Assembly (NCBI RefSeq): GCF_026586805.1
Contig: NZ_JAPFHA010000027.1
Coordinates: forward strand, 1 to 62,712
Direction of reading: 5' to 3'
Length of the DNA: 62,712 nt
Source of the DNA: Niveibacterium sp. 24ML
GTDB taxonomy: Bacteria > Pseudomonadota > Gammaproteobacteria > Burkholderiales > Rhodocyclaceae
The notes under the pieces: model-generated
Databases searched by the model: none
What the model saw: the letters and a program-made list of their open reading frames with translations, nothing else
Told to the model about the DNA's origin: nothing
In this document: in pieces, positions 47,771-56,194 of the stretch
How the letters are laid out: each line of letters opens with the position of its first letter
Position numbering within the stretch: position 1 is the stretch's first letter
Translations under genes and position numbers: made by a program

Positions 47771-48243
47771 TGGGCATCTCCGCTGCGCACGGCCTCGTCC
47801 AACGCCTCTCGCCTTGAGCGCCAGCGCGCTTGGGCGGCCTCATCCGAGACCCACTGCGCTGCCGGATCGTTAGCCTCCGCGATCGCGGCATTGACCTGGT
47901 CGCGGAACCACTGATCATGCGAGGCCGCATCGAAGGCGCCCCGCATGCGCGCAGCGGCATCCGGGCGCGCCCGCGCACTGGTGAGGGAGTGAGGGTCATA
48001 GCCTTCGGCGTTCACCTGGTAGCGAACGACGCCAAGCCCCTTGAGGTAGGCCACCACGGTCTCGAAGCGGCGAAACATCCGCACACTGCCACGGCGTGCC
48101 GAGAGCGTGCACTCGCTGGTGCCGTACTTCACAACGATCCCCCAGCCCCCAGGGAATCCAACAACTTCGGCGCTGCGCAGCGCGCCCGATTCGATCACGT
48201 GCGAGAGCGTGGCGTGATCAATCGTGTTTGTGGTGTTCGCCAT
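47767..48243 (-). CDS. Antitoxin-type partner of the second ParE-like toxin
   Basis: 158 residues, ATG 48243 (the frame is open further upstream, but MANTTNTIDH is the start expected from the promoter). Longer than ParD. Contains ALRSAEVVGFPGGWGIVVKYG and RGSVRMFRRFETVVAYLKGLGV, a compact domain found with ParE-like toxins, then a helical tail with DQWFRDQV, as in toxin-neutralising tails. Neutralisation by this protein is inferred from order. Confidence 0.65.
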   Translation of the reverse strand: MANTTNTIDHATLSHVIESGALRSAEVVGFPGGWGIVVKYGTSECTLSARRGSVRMFRRFETVVAYLKGLGVVRYQVNAEGYDPHSLTSARARPDAAARMRGAFDAASHDQWFRDQVNAAIAEANDPAAQWVSDEAAQARWRSRREALDEAVRSGDAH

Positions 48244-48278
48244 GGTGCAGTCCGGTGCGTTGTTGCGAGAATCAATGC

Positions 48279-48307
48279 ACGGTAGCCGATTACTCATTAA
48301 GTGGCAA
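48279..48307 (-). promoter_or_regulatory. Promoter of the second toxin-antitoxin pair
   Basis: On the minus strand TTGCCA (48302-48307) and TACCGT (48279-48284) with a 17-bp spacer, 36 bp before the ATG. Confidence 0.4.
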
Positions 48308-48350
48308 TTACCATCCGCACATCACGGGAGGCCGTTGGCCAGGGGCTGTG

Positions 48351-49151
48351 TCAGCCGTGGGCGAGAAAGGGCTGTCCGCAGTCGTTGCACGTGAGGTTCA
48401 AGCCTGGCCGCCCCCACACGGCGTTCGGCCGGCACACCTTTCCATCCGTGTCCTCACGGCATTCGCACACGTACTTGACCCGATTGCTCTTGCCTGCGGC
48501 CGAGGCCTGCGCGACGAGCGCTCGCACCCCCGGCACGGCCAGCACCTCACCGCCGTTGAGTGACTGTATCGACGGGGTAGGGCTCACTTGGGAGGGGGCG
48601 CCCAGGGCGCCAGGCAGCGACATCGACGCGCTGTAGCAGGACTGCCCGACCCGCACGGCATCGGGCGATGGGAAGCGGTCGTACCAGGAGATCTGGAAGT
48701 CGCGCGTGAGCAGCAGCTCGCACGCCTGGAGAAAGCGGCCGCCCGCGATCGGGTAGTCGGCCATCTTGTCGCCCGTGCGCTTGCCGCCCGGCTGGCCCGT
48801 GTCCGAAGGCATGAGGCCGATGGCCTCCATCTTCGCAGCCCATTCTTCGTTGTGGTAACGATTGCGCCCCGGCTTGCCGTGGTGCGCTTGCCAGGCGTGA
48901 CACATCTCATGGACGAGGGTCTGCATCACCTCGACCACCGGCACCACACCGAAGTACGCCGGGTTCAGGGCGATCTCGTCCGACTCGGCGCCTGCGCGGT
49001 TGCCAAAGCGCGCCCGCGAGAAGTACCCGCACGTCGCCTTTTCTCTCTGCAGGGTGATCAGGCAGTCGGGCAGCCTGCCGTCAAACAGTTCCGCGTTGAA
49101 CGTCTCGTAGGCGAGCTGCAGCTCGCTGTAGGTTTCCGAGGTCGGCTTCAT
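48351..49151 (-). CDS. SprT-like metalloprotein
   Basis: 266 residues, ATG 49151. Zinc protease motif LVHEMCHAWQ (HEMCH at about 81-85) in a SprT-like domain, followed by a C-terminal zinc ribbon of four cysteines (YVCECRED...KVC and NLTCNDCGQP). SprT/Spartan proteases cut protein crosslinked to DNA, an attractive function for a plasmid that makes relaxase-DNA adducts. The substrate is inference. Confidence 0.82.
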   Translation of the reverse strand: MKPTSETYSELQLAYETFNAELFDGRLPDCLITLQREKATCGYFSRARFGNRAGAESDEIALNPAYFGVVPVVEVMQTLVHEMCHAWQAHHGKPGRNRYHNEEWAAKMEAIGLMPSDTGQPGGKRTGDKMADYPIAGGRFLQACELLLTRDFQISWYDRFPSPDAVRVGQSCYSASMSLPGALGAPSQVSPTPSIQSLNGGEVLAVPGVRALVAQASAAGKSNRVKYVCECREDTDGKVCRPNAVWGRPGLNLTCNDCGQPFLAHG

Positions 49152-49470
49152 CGGCGCATTCCGCTCAAAGTGTACTGTGCAATACAAGCAATCCGTGCCC
49201 GCATTGTATTGCGCAAAACAATCAGCAGCCAACAAGCATATTGACTCAGCAGGCGATCGGCATATCGCTTCACAGGCGGCGAGATGCCGCGAGCATTGTT
49301 CGTGACGGAATGCGCCGCACCTTGTGCGATGTCATTGACATGGTGCGGCGCGAAAGCAGAATGAGGCCTTGCGGAACGAACAGCACTTCCGCCCTGCAGA
49401 CGGGCGCGGAAGCGGTGTGCCATCCCTCCGATGCACGCGCCGCAAAGGGAGCTCCGCGCGCCGTTTAACG
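49152..49470. other. Intergenic region with promoter and inverted repeat for SprT-like gene
   Basis: 319 bp with no supported gene. Minus-strand promoter TTGGCT (49227-49232), 18-bp spacer, TACAAT (49203-49208). TGTGCAATACAA (49176-49187) and TTGTATTGCGCA (49204-49215) form a 12-bp inverted repeat with one mismatch covering the -10 and the start, so it is a probable operator. Confidence 0.55.
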
Positions 49471-50058
49471 CTACTTCTTGGCCTTGGCTGTTGAGGTGGT
49501 CTTGTTTGTAGCACTCGGCTTCGAGGTTGCAACCGCCCCAACGATGCTTGGGAATTGGCTGTCCATGAACGCAAAGAAGCCAGGTCCTTCTCGTTCTAGC
49601 GCGCAGTACCGATATTCGGCCGCAGAGCCAGATCCCTCTTTAGTGAGCCTAATCCCAACTGTCGCACCACGTAGAGTGCCGTCCGTATAGGTCATGTCCG
49701 TTGAATCCCAGAGGTCGTACATGACCCCTGGCGTTACAGTGTGGCGATAGTTGTCCGCCAGCCATAAGCCCTTGCGCTGTTTGTCCTCTGGGGTGTCGAA
49801 ACCGATGGCTCGCATTGCTCGGACATATGCAGTGTCGACATCAGACGGACCAACGACGACGCCCTTCTTGCAAATCTCCTTGAGCTCAGCCTGCCCAGAC
49901 TGGCTCTGTTGAGCCACTTGCGACGCCTGGGGCGAGGGTTTGAGCGGCGGCAGTACCTTGTTCGCGTAGTCTGCGAACGCCTTGTTCTGCTCTTCCAGGC
50001 TCGCGCAACTGCATAGCGCCAGACTGAGGAGCGTGATCGGCAACAAGTTCTTGGTCAT
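49471..50058 (-). CDS. Lipoprotein of unknown function
   Basis: 195 residues, ATG 50058 (MTKNLLPITL). Lipobox LCSC gives a lipidated cysteine near residue 18. A polar linker with SQASQVAQQSQSGQ, then a beta-rich domain with MYDLWDSTDMTYTDGTLRGATVGIRLTKEG and a Lys/Thr/Ser tail. Probable envelope protein of the mating or entry-exclusion module, on the basis of position beside DsbC and transglycosylase genes. Confidence 0.65.
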   Translation of the reverse strand: MTKNLLPITLLSLALCSCASLEEQNKAFADYANKVLPPLKPSPQASQVAQQSQSGQAELKEICKKGVVVGPSDVDTAYVRAMRAIGFDTPEDKQRKGLWLADNYRHTVTPGVMYDLWDSTDMTYTDGTLRGATVGIRLTKEGSGSAAEYRYCALEREGPGFFAFMDSQFPSIVGAVATSKPSATNKTTSTAKAKK

Positions 50059-50087
50059 GGTCGAGTCTCCCTGCAGTGCGCGTGCAA

Positions 50088-50987
50088 TCAATAAACGATG
50101 GCCATCATCACCAGCATTAACGCGCAAGCGCCCAGCGCGTTACGCTTGAGCGTCATTGCGCTGCCGATGCCCCGGTGCATCCAGCCGCGATAGTGGGCCA
50201 ACAGGCTCCAGGCCATCCAGAGTACGAAAAGTGTCATCAAGGTGCCCGCCACGACATAGCGGACCTCGCCCATACTCCGGCCGGAGCCGAATGCGAAGGC
50301 CTGATCCGCGCTCGCGAATACGGGCGCCTGTCCCATGCCATTGTGCAACCAATTCTGCCCGCCACCTTGTGGGGGATTGACCACCCCGCCACCGTTAGCG
50401 GGGGGAGGGGCGCCAACGCCCCAGTAGGCAGGCGGCGACCCACTCACCTGAAAGCCGCCGAACTGCTGCACATACGCGGTAATCGCTACCTTGTTGCCGT
50501 CCTTCGGCACGAAGGTGCCGCCGCTTTTGATCCAGTCTTTAAGGTTCCCCATGCCGACCAGGTGCGCCCCGGCGATCATTCCCGACTTGGTTAGGGTGAC
50601 GCCATTGAGCGTCTTGCCTTCGTAGGCATCGAGCCCGTTGCTCTTGATGTACTGCTCGATCTTCTGGTGATAGGCCGTGATGGCGTTCACCTGCGCTTGG
50701 GGACTGGCGAGAAAGTCCTTCAGGCTCGTGATGCCGTCCTTGCCGGTCCAGCTCGCAGTCCAGGCGTTATCGGCGCCCTTGTAGTAACCGGCATCGTTGA
50801 GGGCGGCACCGCCCATCTGGAACAGCCCGGCATAGCCGTACTTGTTCACGATGTCTGGCCGATTGCCCGACTCGCGTTTGGCCAGCGCTTGCAGGAAGTC
50901 GCCGTAGGCCGCACCGGCTGCGATCGCAACCGTGGCGATGAGCGCAAGCAGCCAGGTCGGGGCGCGTCGAAGTCGCAAAGAAGTCAT
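50088..50987 (-). CDS. Lytic transglycosylase fused to PFL_4701-like membrane domain
   Basis: 299 residues, ATG 50987. N-terminal membrane or signal segment (about 10-28), then a lysozyme-like domain with the catalytic Glu in AKRESGN (about 39) and GYAGLFQMG. After a Gly/Pro-rich linker the C-terminus reads VFASADQAFAFGSGRSMGEVRYV and two helices, the pattern of the small PFL_4701 protein at 2837. The fusion brings wall opening and pore assembly together. Second transglycosylase of this plasmid. Confidence 0.75.
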   Translation of the reverse strand: MTSLRLRRAPTWLLALIATVAIAAGAAYGDFLQALAKRESGNRPDIVNKYGYAGLFQMGGAALNDAGYYKGADNAWTASWTGKDGITSLKDFLASPQAQVNAITAYHQKIEQYIKSNGLDAYEGKTLNGVTLTKSGMIAGAHLVGMGNLKDWIKSGGTFVPKDGNKVAITAYVQQFGGFQVSGSPPAYWGVGAPPPANGGGVVNPPQGGGQNWLHNGMGQAPVFASADQAFAFGSGRSMGEVRYVVAGTLMTLFVLWMAWSLLAHYRGWMHRGIGSAMTLKRNALGACALMLVMMAIVY

Positions 50988-50997
50988 TGGCGCCCCC

Positions 50998-51510
50998 TCA
51001 GTTGCACTGGCCGACTTCGCGCACCAGGTCATACTCTCTGCCCACCATGCCCCAGACTGGCGAGCACCGCCCCCCCAGGGCGAGCGCAATGTCTCGCCAG
51101 CCCTGATGCCGCGTCTCCAGCAACTCGTACCCGCCGGCGCCGACGTTCAACACCTGAACCCAGCCATTGCCTTGCTTTGCAAAGACGTAGAGGGTGGCGC
51201 CGCTCATTCCGCTTATGCACGCGTTGCCGGCAACAACGATCACTTCGTCTGCGCGGTCGCCATTGAGATCAAGGAGCTGCACGCGCGAGCTCGCGGGCTC
51301 ACCGCACACATCGTCACGCAGGGCGCCGCTCACGAGCTTGAGCGGGAGCTGGCTTGCGATCGCGATCGCATCGGGCGCCGCAAGGCGCTCTCGTGCGAAC
51401 AGCGCACGGGCTACCGCCACCGCCTGATCGCCGCTGGGCGCGGCCGAGGCGCTCGCGCACGCCGTAGCGGCCAGTGCGCAAGCAAGAATGCGAATGGTCT
51501 TTACGCTCAT
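50998..51510 (-). CDS. Secreted protein of unknown function
   Basis: 170 residues with signal peptide (MSVKTIRILACALAATACASASAA). A DLNGDRADEVIVVAG stretch looks like an EF-hand or VCBS-type calcium loop, and the mature protein has several cysteines (VCGEPA, NACISG, RCSPVW, QCN) that fit with DsbC-dependent folding. No named family. Confidence 0.6.
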   Translation of the reverse strand: MSVKTIRILACALAATACASASAAPSGDQAVAVARALFARERLAAPDAIAIASQLPLKLVSGALRDDVCGEPASSRVQLLDLNGDRADEVIVVAGNACISGMSGATLYVFAKQGNGWVQVLNVGAGGYELLETRHQGWRDIALALGGRCSPVWGMVGREYDLVREVGQCN

Positions 51511-51524
51511 GTCCTGACTCCCGA

Positions 51525-52295
51525 TTACTTCGACAAGCGCGAAGTGTTGAGCTTGGCCAACAGATCACGCGGATCGGGCGCGCCATCGACACGCGAGCCG
51601 TCCGCGAAGAACAAGGTGGGCGTGCCGTTGATGCCGCGCGCGCGCGCCCAATCAATGACCGCATCGATGCTGGTCGCGCAGCCGCCAGCGCCGGTCGCTT
51701 CGCCACGCGTCATCAGGCGCGTCCAGGCTGCAGCCCGATCGGGCGCACACCAGGCGGCTTCGGCGGCCGGGCGCGAGGAGGTGGTCGGAATCGGGAAGGC
51801 GTAGATCGTCACGTCGGTCTGGGCATCAAGGAACTTGTGAACCTTCTGGCAATAGACACACTCCGGGTCTTCAAACAGGGCTACGACGCGCGAACCCTTG
51901 CCACGCACGATCTTGATTGCGTGCTCCAGGGGGAGCGAGGAGAAGCGCACGGCACGAATCTCGTCCATTCGTGCCTGCGTGAAATCCTTGCGCGAAGCCA
52001 GATCCACCAGGTGCCCCTCAACCATCGCGTACCGCCCCGTCTCATCGACGTACATCAGCTCAGTGCCAACACGCACCTCAAACAGCGACTCGACGGCGGT
52101 TGCACGCACCTCATCAGGTGCAATGACGCCGCCGGTGGCGCGCATCACGCCGGCCTTGATCGCGGCGAAGTCAGCGGCAAAAGCCGGTGGCACCGCGAGC
52201 AGGGCGGCGTATGCTATCCGCATTGTGCAAGCGGAGCCGAGGCGCCTGCAAGCCTTTGTCGCACCCTGTGCGATTGATGCAAATTGACTGTTCAT
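51525..52295 (-). CDS. DsbC-like disulfide isomerase
   Basis: 256 residues from ATG 52295; a shorter 232-residue form from 52223 begins directly with the signal peptide. N-terminal DsbC dimerisation-type region (LFEVRVGTELMYVDETGRYAMVEGHLVDL), then a thioredoxin domain with CVYC (about 146-149) and a GTPT cis-proline. It should rearrange disulfides in the Cys-rich periplasmic T4SS proteins, such as the TraU-like product of 56195-57202. Confidence 0.85.
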   Translation of the reverse strand: MNSQFASIAQGATKACRRLGSACTMRIAYAALLAVPPAFAADFAAIKAGVMRATGGVIAPDEVRATAVESLFEVRVGTELMYVDETGRYAMVEGHLVDLASRKDFTQARMDEIRAVRFSSLPLEHAIKIVRGKGSRVVALFEDPECVYCQKVHKFLDAQTDVTIYAFPIPTTSSRPAAEAAWCAPDRAAAWTRLMTRGEATGAGGCATSIDAVIDWARARGINGTPTLFFADGSRVDGAPDPRDLLAKLNTSRLSK

Positions 52296-52561
52296 TGGGT
52301 GGCCTCTGTTGGGTGAGGTGTTGCAATAGGTTGAATTGCAGCCGCATGGGCTGCTATGGTGTGAGTGTGCAAGGCGCGCGATCCAGAGCGCGCCCAGGCC
52401 GCAGCAATGCGATGCCGACCTTCTCCGCGACCCCGATGCGGTCGCCACCCTGAATCCGCTTGAGCTTGACCCGAACCGCGTCGCGGATCGCCGAGCCTGA
52501 GCGTCGGCTCAATGCACTGCCAGGCGCGCCCGACGGCGCCCCGGTGAGATGGAGGCATCAC

Positions 52562-52789
52562 ATGGATACCGCTCTGAGAGTCCTTGTTTTTTCCAGCAAA
52601 CTGCTTTGGATGATTGTTGTCGCACTTGCGAAGATCGCCGTGGGTTTGATCTCGATAGCCATCCCAGTGGCGCTTGCGGTTGCCGAAGAGGCCGAAGAGG
52701 TTGAACGGCTGAATGAAGCCGCTCGCCCAGGGCTGGGCACTCCGGGCATCGCCCTTGATGGACGTCGATGCCGGCTCTTTGAGGACTAG
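52562..52789 (+). CDS. Small membrane protein on the opposite strand
   Basis: 75 residues, ATG 52562 with GGAGG 6 bases upstream. A long hydrophobic segment (about 10-42), then EEAEEVERLNEAARPG. It runs against the two flanking operon genes and is the only plus-strand gene in the mating block. Candidate entry-exclusion or regulatory peptide; low confidence. Confidence 0.5.
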   Translation: MDTALRVLVFSSKLLWMIVVALAKIAVGLISIAIPVALAVAEEAEEVERLNEAARPGLGTPGIALDGRRCRLFED

Positions 52790-52824
52790 CATCACAGTAA
52801 CGGAGCAGGCGTGATTGCGTGAGC

Positions 52825-54393
52825 TCACCGCTTGCCCCCGCCGCCCCGTTTCAAACTGAGAAGCCCAGTCGGAGATCCCGATTGGCGTAAAGATCCGGCA
52901 CCTTCATTGGTCAACTGCGACAGGGATTGCCCAACTCGGAAACCCGCCCAAGTCATCATCCCTGTCCAGAGGGCTGGGAGAAAGATGTAGAGCGAAAGAA
53001 TCACCATATCCAGAATCACCCGCTTCGCCAGATCCCCATCCGCGACCGTGGTGAGCTGCTTGAGGGTCAGCACGAAGCGTCCCATGAGGTAGTCCGAGCT
53101 CGGGTAGAGCGCTGCAATGAGGTGCTCATCCAGCCAATCCACGCCGAACCAGAGCACCGTCCAGAACTTCACGCTGAAGATGCCCAGGGCGCCGATGATC
53201 AGCGCTTCGAGCTCGAAGCGCGCCAGAATCAAGTAGAGCCCCATCATCGCGTACATGCCCATGAGCAAGAGGGGCTGGATGAACTTCAAACCAGGCACCA
53301 CGACGCCCATCACGAACCAGTTGATGGCGTAAGCGATGCTGGCGGTCACCCAATTGACCGTGTTGCGAGTGCCACCGGCAATTGCATCGCCCACGCCCAT
53401 CGGCGTGGCCTTGGCCGCTGGCCCCTCGTTGGTGAGCACCGAGCGGGCGACCACATCCTCAGCCTTGGTGTCGTTGAAGGCAAAGACCGACTTCAGACGC
53501 GTCACCAGATCCACGCCGTTGAGCTTGGCGTCTCGGAGCAGCTTGTCGTGAATGCCAATCTTCGAGGCAGTCCACCAGGTGTGGCAGGATGGCCGGGCAA
53601 ACAAGGGCGGATCAGGTTCGCCGGCCACGTCCGCAGCCGATGCGTCGCCTCCATTGAACGGCCAGCCCGGAATCTCGGCCGCTGCGTAGATCGCGGGGTA
53701 GAGCGTGATGTCATCGAGAAAGGCATGCGAGCCGATCCACTCGGTGTCTTCCACGCCGTGCGTCTTGATGGCGGCCGCTGCAACCGGCGAGGGCTCAGCG
53801 GACATGAACTTCGTGCGCGCCGGGATATAGCACTCGTTGTAGAAGCGGATCGCCTCCGCGCGTAGCGCCGGATCCGCAATCGCAACAAGACCTGACTGCT
53901 GCTGCAACTCGCGCAGGCCGGTCAAACCGCTACCGATCCCCGCCATGGCCGCCTGGTTGATGCCAGAGGAGAGCTTCATCACCGCGTACCACCAGAAGGG
54001 CACATCGGCCGACTGCTTCTTCAGGGCGCCGAAACTCTGGCCAAAGGTGTCGCCGCTATTGGAGCCGTCCGCAGTGGGAGGGTTGGGGTCCGCCACCGTT
54101 GCCGTCGGGGTGTACTGCGTGGTCGCGGGCGACACGGGCGTGAGCGGGCAGGGCAGGCCTGCGAAGATGATCACCAGCAAGGCCAAGTAAACCTTGTTCT
54201 CCATCTCGCGCACACAACGTGCAGCCGCGCCCTGCTCGCCGCCTGCGACATACGCATCGCGCCAGGCGGTCACGAGCATCGCAATGAAGGGAATGAACAC
54301 GATGCCGGTGGAGGTCACAATGTCCCAGAGGATGTTGTACCAAGTCCAACCGATCGCGGTGGTCCAAATCTCAAGAGGGGTATCTGCAAGCAT
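52825..54393 (-). CDS. traG: TraG-like T4SS membrane protein
   Basis: 522 residues, ATG 54393. Two N-terminal membrane segments (about 20-40 and 66-86), a large periplasmic region (90-330) with a NECYIPARTKF cysteine stretch, then four or five membrane helices (330-480). This agrees with TraG_N-type proteins of GI systems, involved in pore and mating-pair stabilisation. Follows a small membrane protein gene and ends the main mating genes. Confidence 0.8.
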   Translation of the reverse strand: MLADTPLEIWTTAIGWTWYNILWDIVTSTGIVFIPFIAMLVTAWRDAYVAGGEQGAAARCVREMENKVYLALLVIIFAGLPCPLTPVSPATTQYTPTATVADPNPPTADGSNSGDTFGQSFGALKKQSADVPFWWYAVMKLSSGINQAAMAGIGSGLTGLRELQQQSGLVAIADPALRAEAIRFYNECYIPARTKFMSAEPSPVAAAAIKTHGVEDTEWIGSHAFLDDITLYPAIYAAAEIPGWPFNGGDASAADVAGEPDPPLFARPSCHTWWTASKIGIHDKLLRDAKLNGVDLVTRLKSVFAFNDTKAEDVVARSVLTNEGPAAKATPMGVGDAIAGGTRNTVNWVTASIAYAINWFVMGVVVPGLKFIQPLLLMGMYAMMGLYLILARFELEALIIGALGIFSVKFWTVLWFGVDWLDEHLIAALYPSSDYLMGRFVLTLKQLTTVADGDLAKRVILDMVILSLYIFLPALWTGMMTWAGFRVGQSLSQLTNEGAGSLRQSGSPTGLLSLKRGGGGKR

Positions 54394-54407
54394 TTGGGCA
54401 CCAGCCT

Positions 54408-54779
54408 TTACTCGAAGAGGGTGAAGGGCAGTCCCGCCACCAAGGTGGCGTCGAGGGCCAACAAGAAGGTCGCGATGCGCCAGCGGGCATCGACCAGCGG
54501 CTCGCGGAATGCGAGCGGCACGAGCTCGCGCCGACACAACCAATCGACCAAGTCGTTCCAGTAGAAGCGGGCGGTGAGCCAGATCACGCCGGCCCAGAAC
54601 AGCGCAGCCCATGGGCGTGCCTGGCGGGCAAAGCGCGCCAGCTCAGTGACCCCCTGCATCCCGAAGGCAGCGGCCACCAGTACCAGCAGCGCGGAGGCCG
54701 CGAGCAGCGCGAGCACGAGGCCGATGCTCAGTACGAGCAGGCGTTTCCAGCCGCGAGCGGTCTTTCCGGTATCAGACAT
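54408..54779 (-). CDS. T4SS membrane protein of unknown function
   Basis: 123 residues from ATG 54779 (alternative 54806). Three hydrophobic segments (about 18-45, 56-75, 100-118). It sits between PFL_4711 and TraG-like genes, as in related islands. No known activity. Confidence 0.65.
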   Translation of the reverse strand: MSDTGKTARGWKRLLVLSIGLVLALLAASALLVLVAAAFGMQGVTELARFARQARPWAALFWAGVIWLTARFYWNDLVDWLCRRELVPLAFREPLVDARWRIATFLLALDATLVAGLPFTLFE

Positions 54780-54805
54780 ACGGTCCTCGTGCTTGGGTGG
54801 CGTCA

Positions 54806-56176
54806 TCAGGGGGCTGCACGGCCATTGACGAGCGGATGCGCGTCGGGGGTGGCGGACGGGGCGACGGCCGCTGAGCTGGTCTGCTGCGCGCGATAGGCCT
54901 CAACGATCGCACCGGCCGTGGTCGACACGATGTCGCGACGAATGCGGATGTCTTCTGAAGTCGAGGCGATCAGTTTGTTCAGGGCTTCGAGCTTCTCCTT
55001 GATGGTGGGTGCCGCATGACTGGAAGCCACCTCAGGAACACCCGAAACGCCGGCCATCATGAGGTCGCGCACGAGAAGCGCCTTGTCCAGCACGCGGCTC
55101 TGGGCGATCTCCATCGCCAAACGCGTCACCATGGCGCCACGATCCGAGACAGGCATCGCGCGCAGCGCATCCACGAGCTCGCGGCTGACGGCGACGCCCG
55201 GCGCGTTGGCCGCCGCCAAGTCCGCCTGCGCAGGAACGCCGGTTCCGTTGGCCAACTGGCTCATTTGCGTGAGGGCGAGACTGAACTCGCTCTCAAGCCG
55301 GGGCAGGAGCCCCGTTCCCGCGATGGCTCCTTTGGCCGGGCAGTTAACTTGGGAGCAGGTTGCGATATCCTGGTCTCCGAGTACCACCAGAGCCCAGTCA
55401 GCAGCTGCGGCCGCAGTTGGAAATGCCCTTGTCAGACGATAGTTCTGCGGATTAGCCACTTGGGCCGCTGGAGGTGTCGCGACCGGTCGGTTCATGGTGA
55501 TTTGGAAACCTGCTGCGACTGAATCTCGGACCGGCTTGACTGCCGCTTGGCCTTTGCCACCGGCCTTCACACCGGCAACCCAACCCATGCCATCTTCACC
55601 GTCCTTGTTCTCAACCGCCTTCTTCGCCTGAACCGCGTCCGCCGTCTGCGTGGTCTGCATCTTCCAGTCCTGAGACTTGGCCGCGTTGATGTAGTCCTCG
55701 TAGGGATCGCCCCCGTTGCGAATGGACTGCTCCATCTGCTCGCAGGACTTGAGGGCGATGTCGAAAGTCTTCTCGGCCTTGTAGAGATAGGTCTGCAGCA
55801 TCTCGTAGAGGCCTGGCTGGGCGCGCTGCACGATATACATCGGCAGTGCTGCGATCCCCGCCTGCACCGCATTGGTCAGTTGGGTGCCCCACTGTTTGAC
55901 GTTGTTCATCAGGTTCTGGATGGTGATCTGAGCGTCAAACTTGCCGCAGGAGTAGTTGAGCTTGGCCGCTCCACTCAGGCCGAGCTTCATCGAGAGCGTG
56001 CCCGGATTGGGCGCCCGCGAAGAAGACTCGGAACCGCCAATCTTGTAGTAGAGCAGCGAGTTCTTGTCGCGCGGCGCACGCGGCGCAGCCTGTGCGGTAT
56101 TGGCGATGAGCGTGCTGCCGATGAGCACGGCAGCGATCGTGCGCCGGGCCGTCATGAAGGTGTGGTGTTCGGTCAT
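54806..56176 (-). CDS. T4SS periplasmic protein (PFL_4711, TIGR03755 family)
   Basis: 456 residues. Signal peptide ends near AQAAPRAP; then YYKIGGSES, LNYSCGKFDAQITIQNLMNNVKQWGTQLTNAVQAGIAALPMYIVQRAQPGLYEMLQ, which are hallmark stretches of the family. C-terminal half helical. Comparable to TraH of the F system, an outer-membrane and periplasm factor for pilus assembly. Confidence 0.82.
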   Translation of the reverse strand: MTEHHTFMTARRTIAAVLIGSTLIANTAQAAPRAPRDKNSLLYYKIGGSESSSRAPNPGTLSMKLGLSGAAKLNYSCGKFDAQITIQNLMNNVKQWGTQLTNAVQAGIAALPMYIVQRAQPGLYEMLQTYLYKAEKTFDIALKSCEQMEQSIRNGGDPYEDYINAAKSQDWKMQTTQTADAVQAKKAVENKDGEDGMGWVAGVKAGGKGQAAVKPVRDSVAAGFQITMNRPVATPPAAQVANPQNYRLTRAFPTAAAAADWALVVLGDQDIATCSQVNCPAKGAIAGTGLLPRLESEFSLALTQMSQLANGTGVPAQADLAAANAPGVAVSRELVDALRAMPVSDRGAMVTRLAMEIAQSRVLDKALLVRDLMMAGVSGVPEVASSHAAPTIKEKLEALNKLIASTSEDIRIRRDIVSTTAGAIVEAYRAQQTSSAAVAPSATPDAHPLVNGRAAP

Positions 56177-56194
56177 GGAATCGCTTCCCCTGTG

